Shown: in pieces, positions 1 to 15,300 of the stretch | How positions within the stretch are numbered: position 1 is the first letter of the stretch | Layout of the letters: every line of letters begins with the position of its first letter | NCBI RefSeq assembly: GCF_018691265.1 | Contig: NW_024881282.1 | Location: 50,289,122 to 50,353,121, forward strand | DNA length: 64,000 nt | From: Tyto alba | Taxonomy: Eukaryota; Chordata; Aves; Strigiformes; Tytonidae | Reading direction: 5' to 3' | Made by a program: the position numbers and the translations under genes | Notes under the pieces: generated by a model | Database searches by the model: none | Told to the model about the DNA's origin: nothing | Seen by the model: the letters and a program-made list of their open reading frames with translations, nothing else

Positions 1-204
1 GGAATGGAGTCACTGGTGCAGGCTTAAGTTTAGAGAAGAACCAGACATATTTACCAGAAATTTCAAAGCAGGATATAGTGTTTTCTGTGGGTATAATTTT
101 CTTCATGCCTCACCCTAATGTGTACGAAAGCAAACTTTCTAGTTACAGCCCTTATATATTTATCACAGCAATAATTTAATTAATCGCTTATTTGTTTGTT
201 TTAG

Positions 205-326
205 GCAGCACATGAAAGATTGCACTCTTAGCCGTAAGCAGCTGTTTCAGGATATTCTGTCTTACAATTTAGAGCTGATTGGCTGTTCAGAAAAAAGCAC
301 TGATGAGGAAATCAGCACTGCCACAG
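205..326 (+). CDS. ZFC3H1: ZFC3H1 exon: end of zinc finger
   Basis: Acceptor TTTTAG ends at 204; donor GTTTTT starts at 327 (weak donor). Base 205 is the third base of a split codon. Codes for fragment residues 1-40, starting QHMKDC, where the histidine is the last ligand of the C3H1 zinc finger, followed by LSRKQLFQDILSYN, a well-conserved ZFC3H1 stretch. Ends in phase 1 (G). Bases 1-204 before it are intron. Confidence 0.92.
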
Positions 327-3300
327 GTTTTTAAGAGTCTTTTGTTCACTTTTATATACAAAGATTCATTTCTGAAGGGAATGGCTTTAGTTGAAAGCTC
401 TGGGTGCAAGGACTTTGTGATGCAATGTATAAGATACAGCTATATGATAAAAAATAGGTTTCTACAGTTGTCTAATTCAGTCCTCTGTAGTGGGTAGTTA
501 CCTTTGTGTGATTACAGAAATAAAAACTCATTGATCTGTGGAGCATTTCACTAAAAAAAAAGTATTGCTGGGATTCAGAGGATTGGGGAGCAGTGGGCAT
601 GGAATCTTTCCCTCTCCCTTTCCTCACTTCTTGTAACTACTGGACTGGTCTGTTTCAGTGGAGCAGCAATTTTGTAACAATCCTGTTGCCATATAGGCAA
701 GTTTCCAGACAAAACTTTTTCAGTTTTACATTTCTTTGTTCTAGTGTGTTAAATTACCGTACTTCTAGAAGCAGTCATATTTCATGAATTCAGCATAGGT
801 CGTGCTAAATTGCTATTAACATGCCTATCCACTTTCATTTATGTATTTACGTAAGATACAAATATCCTTCTTTCAGAAAAATATGTTGAAAAACTTTTTG
901 GTATAAACAGAGACCGTATGTCAGTGGATCAGATGGCTGTTCTTCTGGCCAGCAATGTCAATGAGAGTAAAAGTCACAGTAAGTAACCTGGTAGATTCAA
1001 TACAATATGAACATTTAAAATTATGTAAGTACCTTGATGGTTTTGTAAACCAAGAACTTTGTTGTTGTTGCTTAGTGTATTTATCTCAGTAGTATAAATT
1101 CTGCTTATGGTAAATTAAAGGTACCAGAGTTTGTTTTAAGGCAATAATATAGTAGTTTTGGAATCCAATTTGGAAAAGTGATTTATGCACTTCAGCACAA
1201 TAGATTTTAAGTAGTGTTGAAACTTACACACTTGTGTTGCACTCACAGAAAGTTTTTATCTAAAATCTTTATTAGCAAAGATTTTTAATCTCAAATACAG
1301 AAAAGTAAAAACTTCTACTTCACTTGTTTACAGCACCTCCATTTACAACATGGAAAGATAAGAGGAAATGGAGACCAAAGTACTGGAGAAAACCGCTGTT
1401 AGACAGTAGCAGCAGTGAAGAGGAACAGTTTGTTGGACCTATTAAATATGGTAATCTGGATTTGTGACATCCATTAAGAAAAGAGTACTGGGAGAAAATA
1501 CCTACCAACCTCTTCCCAACACCTAATTTTTAAAGTGGTTCTTAAAAACAATGGCTTTAATAACTCTTTTCAGATTTTCTGCATGCAAAGTTTGTTGCAT
1601 AATTTTTTGGGTGAAGTTTAACCTGAATTTGTTGTGTTTAAGTTAAAAAACAAAACAAAACAAACCCCAAAACCTGTGTCACAGGAGGTCAAAGTGGAAT
1701 TTCTACTTACCTATTTTTAAAAGGAACATAAGGAACTGTATCCCTAGAATGCTTCAGCTTTGCCTATAGACCTTTAGGATTATTTTACAATTTTTATTTT
1801 TTCCCTCCCAGAACTATAAATAATAAAACTTAATGTGTGTGGATATCTTAAATTTACACGGAGTTAGTATTTGGTGTTGAGGTCAGGAGTTAAAAAAAGC
1901 TGCTGTTAAATGGCATTTGAGACTTGGAAGCTTGACAGAGTGTCAATAACCTGTAAGTGTTTCACGTGTGATTTGTGCAAGTGGGAGCTTTAGGATTTTT
2001 TATCAGGTACTGTAAAAAGGATTTTTTGAGACTCATAATTGTGATAAATTTTTCTTTGTCAAATGTGTTCATTTCCTAGTGAACTGCCTTAATTGTTGTG
2101 TGATGATCAAAGCAGCTTTGTACAGCTATTTATTTCTTGCCTTCATTTGAAATACAACCTGTTTCCTACAGACTACACAGTTTTAAGTTTCAGAGAATGT
2201 TGAAATAACCACTGACCACAGCAAAAAATGGTTATACTTGAAATATATAAATGCCTGCCCTTGTGTGAGCTGTAATCTTACAGGTCACTTCTGTTCTGAA
2301 AAGAAACATTTTCAAAAATTATTTATTTGCAGCCCATCCCACAGAACATAAAAAAAGAGTTCCAGCTCTTGATGCTGTAGTGACTCCAGATGATGTCCGG
2401 TATTTTACAAGTGAGACTGATGACATTTCCAACTTGGAGGCAAGTGTCCAAGAAAACCCCTGTGATGTACAGCTTTGGATTAAACTTGCGTACAAATACT
2501 TGAATCAAAATGAAGGGTAAGTCTGCTACATTTTAGATTAGATTTTGTGCTTTACCCATGCTGCCATAATCAAGTTTCTTTCTGATGCTAAAGAACTTGC
2601 TTTGACAATGCCACAAATGATTTATAATTTAAAGGTTAAAAAGTAGATTTTCTACTGTATGCAGTATAGTATGTAATAAATAGCACTGATGGTTTATCTT
2701 TAGGTAGGTTCTGATTGAGAAGAGAAGTTGATGGAAGGTAGTGTGGGAGAAATAATTGTGTTTGAAAAGTGCACAAGCTAACAAATTCCCAAAATCACTG
2801 TGGAACATTGTACTTCCAGTGATAAAGTAGTAGACCAATAAACTCAAATCCATTTTTCCTCTACAGCATGAATGCTTGCAGTAATGTTTGAAATAGCTTT
2901 CATTAGAAAGTTTTCTTATGAGAAGAGTTCTGCTATATGGTTTTATCCCTGTAGAAATGGTCCAGTTGATCACTCAGTTTCTTATTTTGTAATTTTTGGA
3001 TTTTTAAATTTCTCTAGTTGGTTCCTTTAAATTATTCTGCAGGGTACCATGTTTTTATTGGCAATCAGATAATTTTGGTAGGAATTCTGTCATGATGGTT
3101 TCATTCTAGAGATTGACTTTGATTTTTTGAATAGTGAGGAGCTGCAGTAGGGAGGAAGGGGAATGGAGAGGAGCAACTCTGTTTTAAAAGCCTTATGTAA
3201 ACTGTGGATAATGGGTAATGTAGCAAAAGATCAGTTTGCTTATATCAATAGCTGCCTGAGCACTAGAAGGGATAGAACTGGAAAGGTGAGTACTCAAAAA

Positions 3301-6300
3301 AAATACTACCAGCAGGTGGTGTGGTGAGAAGAGCACACTTTCTAAATAGAAATATACTTGGAAAAAGATCAGGAAAAGAAGGGAGAAAAGAAAAGGGTGC
3401 ATAGTCTTCCATTAGGTTAAAACAGCCACCTCTCCCAATTCCCCTGCCAGCTGCCTCAATACTCAGAAGAAACTGGGTGGTTTAGTAGGTGTCAGTGATG
3501 ATAGAAGGAGCTGGGGAGTCTTCAGACTTACACATGGTGAACTGTGTTAGTTGTATTTTAGGACATGTGTTTTTCCTCCCATAAATGTCTATGCAAATTA
3601 ATTTCTAAAGATGTTTTCAGAATAAATGTGACCTCAGAAGCTTTCTGTGGTTTTATGGAAGTTTGTTTATGAATTAAAGTTCAGCTCTGTGGTTTTTAAT
3701 GTAGTCAGTTATTTGAGCTAATCTTGTATAACTTTACTAGTATCATCTCATGATAGTTACCTCAAAGTAAAATCTCCTTTTTTTTTTTTTTTAATGGGTC
3801 AGAGGCAGAGAGAACTTGCATGTGCATAGAAACCTGAAATAAAGGCTTCTGTTTGAATGTAGAAAGTAAACTAAATATGTAATAAATATTTTAAGTTATT
3901 AAGCCTTTGAAATTTCTACATAAGTCTGTATGATGTAAATGCCTTGGTATGATTGCAGCTTGAGACTTTTGCTTACAGATGAATTTTACCCATTTTCAAT
4001 TAAATCATATTCTTGACTTGAATTTGCACTCTTTTCCTAAAGAACTTATTTTTCCATGCTCTATAATAATTGCACCTAATAATAACCTTTGAAGGATGAG
4101 AACTTAGTGAAATGTTGAAACTTTCATAGTAAAGGACAAGACTTTTTTTTAAAAAAAAAGACTGTCACTTCCATTCCTGTTACAAACATCCATTTTCATT
4201 TTGATCTTGTGTAAGTCATAATACTAGCACAGTTGATATTGAGTGCTTTTTAAATTTTCTAATTTTTACAGCTCATCATCTGAATGTTTGGATTCTACTT
4301 TAAATGTTTTGGCTCGAGCCCTTGAGAACAACAAAGAAAACCCTGAAATTTGGTGTCATTACCTCAGACTCTTCTCAAAAAGAGGAACCAAGGAGGAGAT
4401 ACAGGAAATGTGTGAAACAGCGGTAGAATATGCTCCCTCCTATCAAATCTGGTGGACCGTAAGTGAAAAAAAATATATATGTGAAATGTTTATGTAAGTG
4501 TGCATTTTCTACTGTAGAAAACCAGTATGTATGACAAGGAAAGTGTGCACCCAAAAATACTATTGAGTTTTCAGAAAGCTAGAGTTGCTCAAAATAAAGC
4601 AATTCAAAGTTCTGTTTGCAAGGTGTTTGTAGAAATCATCACTACCTCAGGTAATAAGAGTTACTTAAAATTGAGATGTTACATGTCTTATTTTTTGTTG
4701 CTTAAGCTTGCAAAATTTAACCCTGAGTATTTGATCTTTAATATTTAAACAGCATGTTTTGAGGTTTAATGTGAAAATTTGGTGAGAGGGGGCAGTATAG
4801 TTTGAGGTGGTGAAAGACATGAACTGAAGTTTGTGATTCAAGTGATTTTAAACTTAAACCCAGAAGCTTTGCTAGTATTTGTTATTATTAATAATATTTT
4901 CTCTTTAGTTTTTGAATTTGGAGAATTCCTTTGATGGAAAAGACTACATTTGTGGGAGGATGCTACAGTTCTTAATGGAAGTGACGGGGGGAGAAGAAAA
5001 TCCAAATCTCCTGTCTTTTCAGCTGCTGGAGACTCTGCTGTACAGGGTTCACTTAAGCCTGTTTACAGGAAGGCATCAGAATGCTCTTGTTCTGCTGCAG
5101 GTAACTTCCAGGCTACCACCCCAGGAATTGTCTTCATATCTTCACCTTTCTCATACCTGTGGCTCTGGTAGTGTCAACTTTAGACAAACTGTTCCTTCCT
5201 TTATTTGCTGAAGTATTTCTCCTAGAGACTTGTGTTTTGAGATACGGTACCCAAATTTTACAGCGGTATCTCCTTGGGGTTTTTGTTACCTATTTTGCTT
5301 TTCTTGTGTAGCTAATAGCCTAGACCACTATGTCTCAATAGTTCTCAGGGAATTGTTTTACTGCTTGATTTCTGGTAGGCTGTAAAATACTATTCTGCAG
5401 TGAAAGGCCTGTGAGTAATGTATTGCCTCAGGTACTTGAATGTTTATTGCTACAGAAATCATCAAAACAGTAGTTCTTGTGGAAGAACAGAGTATGGTGT
5501 TATCTAATAGTATTGCCCTGCTCCAGAATTTGGAGACTGTTAAATCTGTCCTTATTGATCCCATGAACTCCAAAGTCATGGAGGTATCTCAGGCTTTTAT
5601 TGAGACTAGAAAAAGGATTTAGGTCACTGTTAACTGTTCTGTAGACAAGGGAAGTGGTAGATAAAGGTGAGAAATGGAGTGCTGATGTCAGCTCCTACTA
5701 AAAGTGGGAGCTGCTGTAGTTTCAATTGCGAGTTTTTTCATTCCTACCAGCAGGTGGCACATGTTGCTTGCTACACCCTAAAACATTTTTCTGTTATGTA
5801 GTTTAAGGCCATAATGGTTTTTCCTAGCTCCAGTTGAAATAGAAAAGTATAATGCTGTGTGATTCCCTTTAAAATCTATCCTAAATACAGCAGTATTGAT
5901 AAATGTAACTCTGAATGTTTGACTGAATGAAAAAAAACGGAGAAAAAACTCTGTGTTGAATTGACATGGAAATTGAGTATATATGGGAGAATAACATGGG
6001 TTGGTTTCCCTTACCTTTCCCCAAAGCATCATCACAAAACCAAGCTTTTTTAATATTAATCTGAAATGCATAGTTGAAAAGAATGTATTGGAGAGATTAT
6101 TTAACCATGTTTAAGAGAAGATAATACCTAAGTCAATGCCATTTTAGAGTAAGTAGCAATGTGTTTCTTAGAAAACTTGAAAGCAGTTTTTCTGAAGTAT
6201 TTTGAAGGGTGAATAAGTGAAATGTTTGTGAAACTTTAGTTTTTGCCTATTACAAGAGAAGTGTCCTGGTGAATTTTGTCTAAATTTGCAAAGTTCATTC

Positions 6301-9300
6301 TTTGATTGCATGCATTTATCTAGAAAAATGTTGGCACGTCACTAGCCATGAGATTCTTTTCTGTTTCAGGAGCAATTGTGCTCAGACTTCGTCTAATTGC
6401 ATGCTCTAATGATTTTTATTTAGGATCTGCCAATCTTATTGGGCTATTCTAGTTTCACATATGACTGATAGGAAAATTTGAAGCAGTATCCTTGTTTTCA
6501 GTAACATTTCCAATGCATTTTTTTAAACTGTCTAGAGATGGCGGTGCTTTCAGTAGACTTTGGATAGCTGTAACTTAGTAGCTGTGTAATTAGAATTTAA
6601 TTAACAAACAAACAAAACAATAAAAGCCCCCAACTCCATAATCACAAAACCCAGTAGGATACATAGCAAGCTGAATCCAACTTGTAGATTACTTGTCTCT
6701 AGAGCTAATGTATTATTTCTATGCAACAGAAGGTAATTGTCCAAGAAATAAGCAGAAAAATGGAACACATGTTGGGAGATGCATGTTTTCAGTGTATATC
6801 TCTGTTCACTTTTCACAGTAACAATCTTCTCCAGTTTTTGTAAATCTGTTACTAGAAATTATGTGTATGTTTTGAATACAGTCATACATAAGACAAATAT
6901 AAGCATGACTGATGTAAACAATTAGTTTTTCTATGGAAGAGATTTGACAATATTAAAACTTACTCTTCCGGTTTCCTTTTCTCACTCTCTAAGATCTTAA
7001 AGATTTTATGGTTGAAATACATTATATTTCTTTTAACTTTTACAGAATGCTTTAAAATCAGCAAATGAAAAGATACCAGAACGCCTTACTGTAAGTGACC
7101 GTTGCTTGGCTTGGCTGGTTTACATACATCTAACTGAATTTGGCGTTCTCCCAGTCAAGTTCTATGATCCAGCTAATGTCAATCCTTCAAGGATCATGAA
7201 CAAAGAGCCATTTTTAATACCATGGCAAACAATTCAAGATGTGAAGACTGATCCTGACACACTGTTAGCTATGTTTGAAGGTAAGATTAAGGAGGCAAAC
7301 TACTTAATACATTAATCACTTGTAAATCAAGATATATTATCCAGCTTTTGGAGTTTCAAGGCAGTGTCGCTGATGACTCTGTTAAGCCATTGTGATTAAT
7401 TCAGTGAATGTTTCATCTTGATCTGAACAGAGCAGTGAGGAAAGTCCATGTTCTTGGGTACTTAACACAGAATTTTTCATCTGTGGTTTAAAGCCATAGC
7501 TTTTCCTCTGAACTGTATTCTGTCAAGATAAAGACCAGTGACTTGTGACAGTATGACATAGCTCGTTTTCTTGGGCTTATGCAAGTGTAAAGCCAAGCTT
7601 CTGTTAAAGTTCTTTCTCTTACCCTCCTTTCCCTCAATGGGATGTGTCTATTGGAAAGCTACTTTCCTGGAAGATTAGTGTGTTTCCTTAGAAGAGGCAG
7701 AGCAATACGTGTTTGTCCTCATTGAAAGTTTACATAAACGGAATAATTTTTTAAAAGATGTAACATGAAGATACTGGAAGAAACGGAATCATTGTCTTGT
7801 GCTGCTGCCATAGGTAGGCTTTGTAATAGCATTGTATAAAAGTCAGTACTTAATCTGTTAGCCAGCGGCAATACTGAATTGACACTGAGAACAGATTTAT
7901 GCCACAGGTGGTAATGCACTGTTGAAATACTCAAGGATAAGTTGAGTAGCCCAACTGTGGGAGTGAAGGCAGTCTAGCCACGATAATGGAGTGTTCATCA
8001 TTGGGTAGCTTCTTATTATGCTGAGAAGAAAAATGATATCCTATATTAGATTTTGTCTCAATAGCTTTCAACAGCCATGCTGGAAATCCTGGAATGTAGT
8101 TTTAAATGTACTAATACACTGCTATCTGTAGTGTGGCTTTAACATTTCATTGGTAGGATGTTTCCTGTTTCATAAATAAGGGATGAATCTTCTGAAAGAC
8201 TTCCATCTTTGCACTGTGGTGATAAGTGTTGAGAGCTCTTCCAAAGATGGTCATCTTCCTTTTCTTAATTTGCAAAAGCAGCACTCTCAGAAATATCTTT
8301 CCACACTTAAGCATTTTCATCATGTTAGATGAGACTCTTTATTATGTTAAGGCTTCAAATAATGTTGACATTGCTTGAGGTCTAAAGACTTGATTTTTGC
8401 TTTTGTTTTGAAGATGCGGTTAAAACATGTACTGATGAAAGCCTTGAGGCTGACAGAAGAATAGCTATCTGCTTTCCTCTCTACAGAAACATGATAGCTT
8501 TGCTGAAGCTTCTTGAAAGGTAGGTTGTTTCAAGACATTTTTAATTGGAGTATTCAACTCTGCTTCTTTGAAAACTTACCTTTACTTTTCTTTAAGGTGG
8601 GATTCTGCTGCAGAACTTTGTAGATCTTTATTGGAGCTCTGCCCTAATAACTGTCAGCTCTTGGAGAGTTTGGCCACCTTGTATTTGCAGATGGACCAGA
8701 GTGACAATGCCTACAAAGTGTGGATTGAAGCTTTTGAGAAGAATCCTCAGAATGCAGAAATTTTTTATCAATTATGTAAATTCCTTGTTTCACAGGTAAT
8801 ACTATACTCCAAAACTTATTTTGTTGGTCTGCTGGCTTTATAAAGCTTGGATCTTGTGTGTTTCTTCAAGCACTTACCAAATTGATTAATCTTCATGATA
8901 TTTTTGTAATGTCAAGTACTCCTTTACGTAGATGGGAAAGATAGAATTGTCGAGGTCAGTAACGTGATTAAAGATAATCAAAGGAATTACATAAAATCAT
9001 AAATTTATAGTTTGAGTTGTTCCAACCCAGTGTTAATATCCATAAGTGAGAATAATACACATTAATGGCAAACCCTGTAATATGTTTTTAGCTTTCTTCT
9101 GCTACTTGCTGACTAGCCCAATTAGTCTTCATTCTTGAGAGAATGAAGACAAAGGAGCATTGCAGATAGACACACCACTTGTTATTTATTGTGCTTAAAT
9201 TGTTATTGTCATTTTCAGGTTAATGTCTAATTTTAACTTTTTTATATTTAAAAAATAAAATCCCAAAACAGGAAAGGTCAAGCAGTATTCTTCCACTGTT

Positions 9301-12300
9301 GCAAGATTTTGTGGCAGCTTTCTTTGAGAATACATGTCAACAGCATGGTCCCATGGATCTCTTAAGGTACATTTAGAATATTTTTTTCTACTTAAATTTT
9401 GGTAATATTGGCATTTTCTTGAAAAACAAGACACTCTAGAATTTGTCAAGACACTCTAGAATTTGTCAACTCCTCTATTTTTATCTTGGCATGTTTTGCT
9501 AAAACTTAAGTAAATTATGATTTGGTAGTTCATAAGGTTTATACCTGTTGTTTGTGTGTGTATACTAACTTGTAAAACCACAAGCATTTAAAGATGAAAG
9601 AGCCAGCAAGTTGAATGTCTGGATTTGGGGAATTAAAATTAATCATATGTATGCCAAAGTTGTGGGGTTTTTTTTGTTTTTGTTTTCTCCAAAGCTAGGA
9701 GCCTAAAATTGCATACCTAAACCACTGTATTTAGGTACTTGCAAAAGATCTCAGTCCAGAGGTCCAGCATGCTTGTAATCAACAGATTATAATTGTTGAA
9801 AAGGCACAGGATCGTATCTAGCCTGCTGATTTTTTTTACTTTAATTTTAGCCCCTAATTGAGAGACTTATTGAAGTTTTGAAATGGACAAGTTCCCTATA
9901 GTCAAAATAGATGCCTCTGAAGGCTGCCAAAGGAAGACCTGTGTGGAAACTTATGCAGAAGATACTTTGAAATGTTTTTATCTCCAAGTTAGGTGTTAGA
10001 TTTTTATTTCTGTTTACATTACATTTAGTATTGGCAGTGCAGCTTGGCTGAGTGTGTGTAGATGACTGTGCCTTACTTAATATACTTCATGTGGGGAGGG
10101 GAGCATCTGAGATATAAAAGAACTTAGTACATAATGAGGGAGTAAATGCTTTCTATATTAACTGTTTCTATATTTCCATGTAATGCTTTTTGTATAAATT
10201 CTATCTGGATAAAGTTAAACTAAAATCTAGGAAAAATGCATATTTTTTTAATGTCCCATGAGCTGGATTTTGGAAGTGTTTCATCCACATAGGACTCTTC
10301 CATGTGGAGGGATATTCTCATTTACTACTGCTTTTTTCTCTTGTAGATATCTCTTGAATTTTCCAATGCCAATTGAATTTACGTCACCTCTCTATAAAGA
10401 ACATCTTACAGATGATGTTGTAAACCAGCAAATCCCATATCTGTGGCAGATCTACTGGTGAGACTTTCTAAAGTATTTCTGGGAAACAGCTATTGGGTCT
10501 GAGTAAATTGCATTTTCAAAAGCAGAATATTGTTTGCCTAAGAGTATATCACTTGATTCTGTCAATAAATAATCTGCTAGTCCTTAGAAAACCTACTTGC
10601 CTGCTGCACAACAGAGACAATTTTATGAAACTGTGAATTGCACATCAATTTAAATTCTCCACTTGAGAAATCTTTCATAAATTCTGCCCTGTGGGAACAG
10701 TAACAGGCGTGTTCATCTCAAAGTGATTTTTTTTTTTTTTTTTTGGTGTTATTTTGGGTTTAGGTTGCTGCTGTTAGTAGTGTTGTTGCTCTGGCTTTCA
10801 GTTGTCTCACTTATTTTTCAATAGTTTCCCTTGCTCTGTTTAACTTTATTTAGTCCTGGTCTCCCCACCTTCCTTAACCCAGTTTCAGCTGTTTATGGAG
10901 CTACTATCAACAGACTATAGAAGTTGGAACTAGCCACAGACACCCCTCTGTAGTAAAGTAATACAGCAAAGTGACCTTTTCCTCTGCAAGAGATTGCAAA
11001 AGTGACAGATCTTTGTTAGGTATACACAATATTATTTTTGTTTCTTCTACCATTCCTTTTGACAGCAGTAATATCCAGGATTGGCAAGCACCAAAGTATT
11101 AGCCATCTATAACTTACACTAGTATAACTGTAGTTACTGAGATGTTGACTAAGGCTGTTTAAGAAGTTTACCACTTCATGGTCTGGGTTTGCCAATCTTC
11201 AAGTAGCTATTTGGCTTTTCAGATAAGTAAAGGGGCGAAGATGGTAATGCTTCAGATACTGAGTGAGGACTCCTCAAAACTCCTTCAGTACTGTTGCTTA
11301 TAGCTTTTAATTGGTGGACAACTTCTGAACAGGTGAAATGTATGTTTTTCAAGAAAATCTTTATTTAAGGTTTAGATTAAGTTGTTTTTTATACTGTCCA
11401 TTAATACCAATTCAAATAATTTTTTTTTTTAGAGAATACTTACCTCTTTGGAAGTTCAATTTTGTTTGGTACTTGCACAATAGAAACTTTGTTAGACACT
11501 TGCGGTCACTGTTTAGTCATTAGAGACCTTAACTTAAGCTCAGATGCTCCTGTATTTTAGCACCTGCTTCTAAGAGGAAGATTATGGCCCTTGAAGTAAG
11601 CACCTAAATTACTTTGAGAGCTAATAATGGAGTGTTTCTGTGGTTGAGTTTTGCCACAGTAAGTGCCTAGGTATTTGGGTCTATGTATCTGTCTTTCCTT
11701 TATTTCAGGTACAGAGGAAAAATGACATAGAAGTTAATTTTTAGCAAGTGAAAATGATGAGATGAAAATCAGCAAATTCTCAAAGCTCAAAGAACAGTGC
11801 TTTATTTGGAAAGATCATTGTGTGTGTGTGTGTGCACAAATGTATACACATACTTTTTAAGAAGAGTAGCAAATCGGTGATTTAGTTCTTGGGGAAAGCA
11901 GGAGTAGAATCAGGCACTCTGATTATGTGACCCTAGTCAGGAGGGTTCTGTAGCAAGCTATCTTATTTTGCATTTCTGTAGTCTTCCTCTTCGAGAGTGT
12001 TTTTGTTTTGTTTTGTTTTTTTTTTTTTTTTTTTTCCCTCATGACTGAAAGTTTTACCTCTTTCACTGTTGCTTTACACTTTGAAATAAGGATTGTTCAC
12101 TGAATCTTGGTTAAAAAAATGTGCCTGCTTCTCTTTAGTGATGTCCTATGTGTTCGTCTGACCATATGTTTCTTTGAGGAACTGTGGAACACAATTAAGG
12201 GGGTTTTTGACTACTCTTGTTAGTTTGTTTTTTTTTTTTTTTTTTTCCCCTGACATGATCAGCATATTTCTACCCGAGATGTCTAGCAGTATTTGTTTCA

Positions 12301-15300
12301 GAACCCTAATTTTGTTTCCACAGTCTGATACCATTTCTCAAGTGGTTTTAATCTGACTGAAATTTATTATTCTGGAGCTTTCCAAACAGAAACTCAAGCC
12401 TTGTCTCTGTTTTGTATCAGTCAGAGCATCTCTATTAAAAGGATTAGTAAAAAAGGTACTTTACAAGAATAGAAGACGATTTGTGATATTTCATCTGTGT
12501 TTAAATTCAGAGTTGAATTTTAAACTGCATGGTTTCTGTATTATTTCTTACTATCTCCAATTGAGATTTCACCATTTTAATAAGTTGACTGATAAATAAG
12601 TCCATAATGCTGCTATACTGGAAACACTGGTTTTTCTTGCATCTCAGAATGGGAAATTCTTAATTGTTTCTTACTCTTAATATGTAAGAACATGCATTGT
12701 TTGACATGCAACACTTCTTAACTTCTAATACAAACAGTTTGTGCCAGTCTCTTCATGCAAGTGTTGGTGAAGCACTGGATGCTTATGAAGCAGCTCTGGG
12801 AGCAGTGATGCAGCAGGAAACTGTTCAGAACATCTGGCTGGAGTAAGTTCTTAAGGGAAGAAAATAAATTAATCTAGAAACTATTAAGTGAAGGCTACCA
12901 GAACCATCTTTTTTCTTTTTTTTTTTTTTTTTCTTCCAGTTATCTTGTTTTTATCAGTAGCAAAGTTGTTGGATCCAACAACAAAGTTCAAGAATTCAAG
13001 CTTTTTACTGACCTAGTGAACAGATGTCTGGTTACAGTCCCCACACGATACCCAATTCCTTTTAGTACTGCTGATTATTGGACCAATTATGAGTTTCATA
13101 ATAAGGTAAAAATGTGTCTGTGGACAGTTTTAATTAAACAGAGACTGGCGACCTTTTAGCAGGTACTTGTAATTTACTTGTTCAAATACAGCACCAGTAG
13201 TATATGAACACTGAGAGCTAGGAATTAGAAAAAGAAACAAGTATCTTGGGAGAGTAGGGTACTCAGTAGAAGACTATCTAGCAGTGACCCCTTGAAAAAA
13301 GGGTGTGTAAGGCAAAGAGAAGCTTTATTATGGCATGCTTTAATACTGTGAATACAGCTGTTAATGATAAACTATTCTTGCCTAGAGGAAAGAGGAAAAT
13401 GAGTAAAGGAGGGAAGAGATGGGTGAGCAAGAGGAGTCTGCAGAGCTGCAACATTGGCAGATGGAAACAGTATTTAAACTGTCAGTTTGGATCATAGAAG
13501 TTACAGTGGTTGAGAAACAAGAAATAGAGTAGGAGGAAGAATAAAAACAAATACAGCACTTTTACAGGCAGAATAAAACTTAGAGAAATCTTGGGTCCCG
13601 TTTTGCTAACATCCAATGCATTTCTCTTTACTCATTAAATGCAGGCTAGAAGGACTAAAATATGTGCTATTAGCAACTTAACACTAAATTTTCATTATAC
13701 AAGTTGATTTCTGTACCCTTGAGGGAAAAGGTTTGTAGGTGGTAATTCATGTTAGTCATAATGTTCATAGTTTGTCATTCCGTTGTTCTTATCAAAATTA
13801 GACAGCTATAAAGTGGATTAATGTTTATAATTCAAATTCTACAGGTTATTCTTTTTTATTTGAGCTGCATTCCAAAATCTCAACATTCCAAAACCTTGGA
13901 ACGGTTTTGTTCTACTATGCCTGCTAATCCTGGACTTGCACTGAGGTATGTAAAAAAACGTGTAATCAAGACAAACAGCTGGTTAATGTAACTACTGGTT
14001 TCTGTGCAAGACATGCATGGTTTGCTTTCTACTACAAAAGTAAAACTCTTCTATTATTGGATGTTGCTTGAGGCATATTTTGCCTTCTGACATCATTTCA
14101 ATCTTTCTTGTATTTGACAGGGTTCTCTTCTATCTACAGAAAGGTTATATTAATCAGGAATTAGCTCTGCATTGTACATGACTGCAAATGGTCAAAATTT
14201 CAAGTGTGTAGAGAAACGTCAGATAGATATTAAAATCTTGTTGTTAATGATCTATTAAAAGTATAGTTCCAGCATAAATAAAAATGTATACATCAGTGTA
14301 TAATAGTGCTACTGTAAGCCTTAACTTCACATTTATTTAGCAAAGAGCCTTAATTTTGAAAAAATCTTACGGGAAACAAAACAGTTGATACAAGCATTGC
14401 ACTGATTCTTACTTGAACAGTATTTCAAAATGTACTCTTCCAGGATTAGAGTGTCCATGTTTTACCATATTCAGCTGCAGTGAACTCATGAACATTTGAT
14501 TGAATAGTTTTGAAAAGTCCCCAGACACTTACTGTTCGTCATCAACAGTGACCCCAGATAACTCAGAGCAAGACTTGGAATAAGTGTGTGTGGTTGGGGG
14601 CGTGGGGAGCGTGTGGCACACCTGCCTTTGGCACATGAAGTTGAATGGCTGCATTTTAAACCGAGTTGCAATTGTGTCTAGATGGAACTTGCAGCTTCCT
14701 TAGACAATGTAGATACTACATGAAATGGGTGAGCAGAGCTGACTGAACAGTATCTCCTAGCCACATGACTATAAAACTAATTGGTCTTCTTTCAAATATA
14801 CAGGTACCTTGTGCATGCTAAAAATGGATCTTGTAATGTGCCAAGATCATATTTTCCCTGTGGTTTCCCACTTCTCAGTTGTTCTCTGAAAGTGTATCTT
14901 AACTTCTTTGTTTTGTTTTGTTCTCAGAGCATGTTCAGTCAATATTGTATATAGTGGCTTGGGTTTTTTTTCCTACTTGCAACTCTTGGCTCAGATTAGG
15001 TATACTATATTTTGTGTAATGTCTTTGTATCTTTGGATTGCTTTTCTGTTCCCAGTGATTAGAGCAGTGTTCCTTTCTCATGAATGCCTTTTACAGACTG
15101 CTTCTGCAATACTGGGAGGAGAGCAATGTTCAAATTCTGAAACTGCAAGCCAAGATGTTTACATATAATATCCCAACATGCCTGGCCATCTGGAAAATGT
15201 AATGCAACAGTCATACATCTGTTTTCATAGATATTGCTTTTGTTTATAAGGTTTACATCACAAAGGTAAATCTGAAATGTCCTTCCAGTTGGGCTTGTAC

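Noticed and set aside
8990..9035. Possible CR1 tail remnant (AAAATCATAAATTTATAGTT)
   Set aside because: Weak resemblance to the inverted CR1 3' end, too short and too diverged to support.
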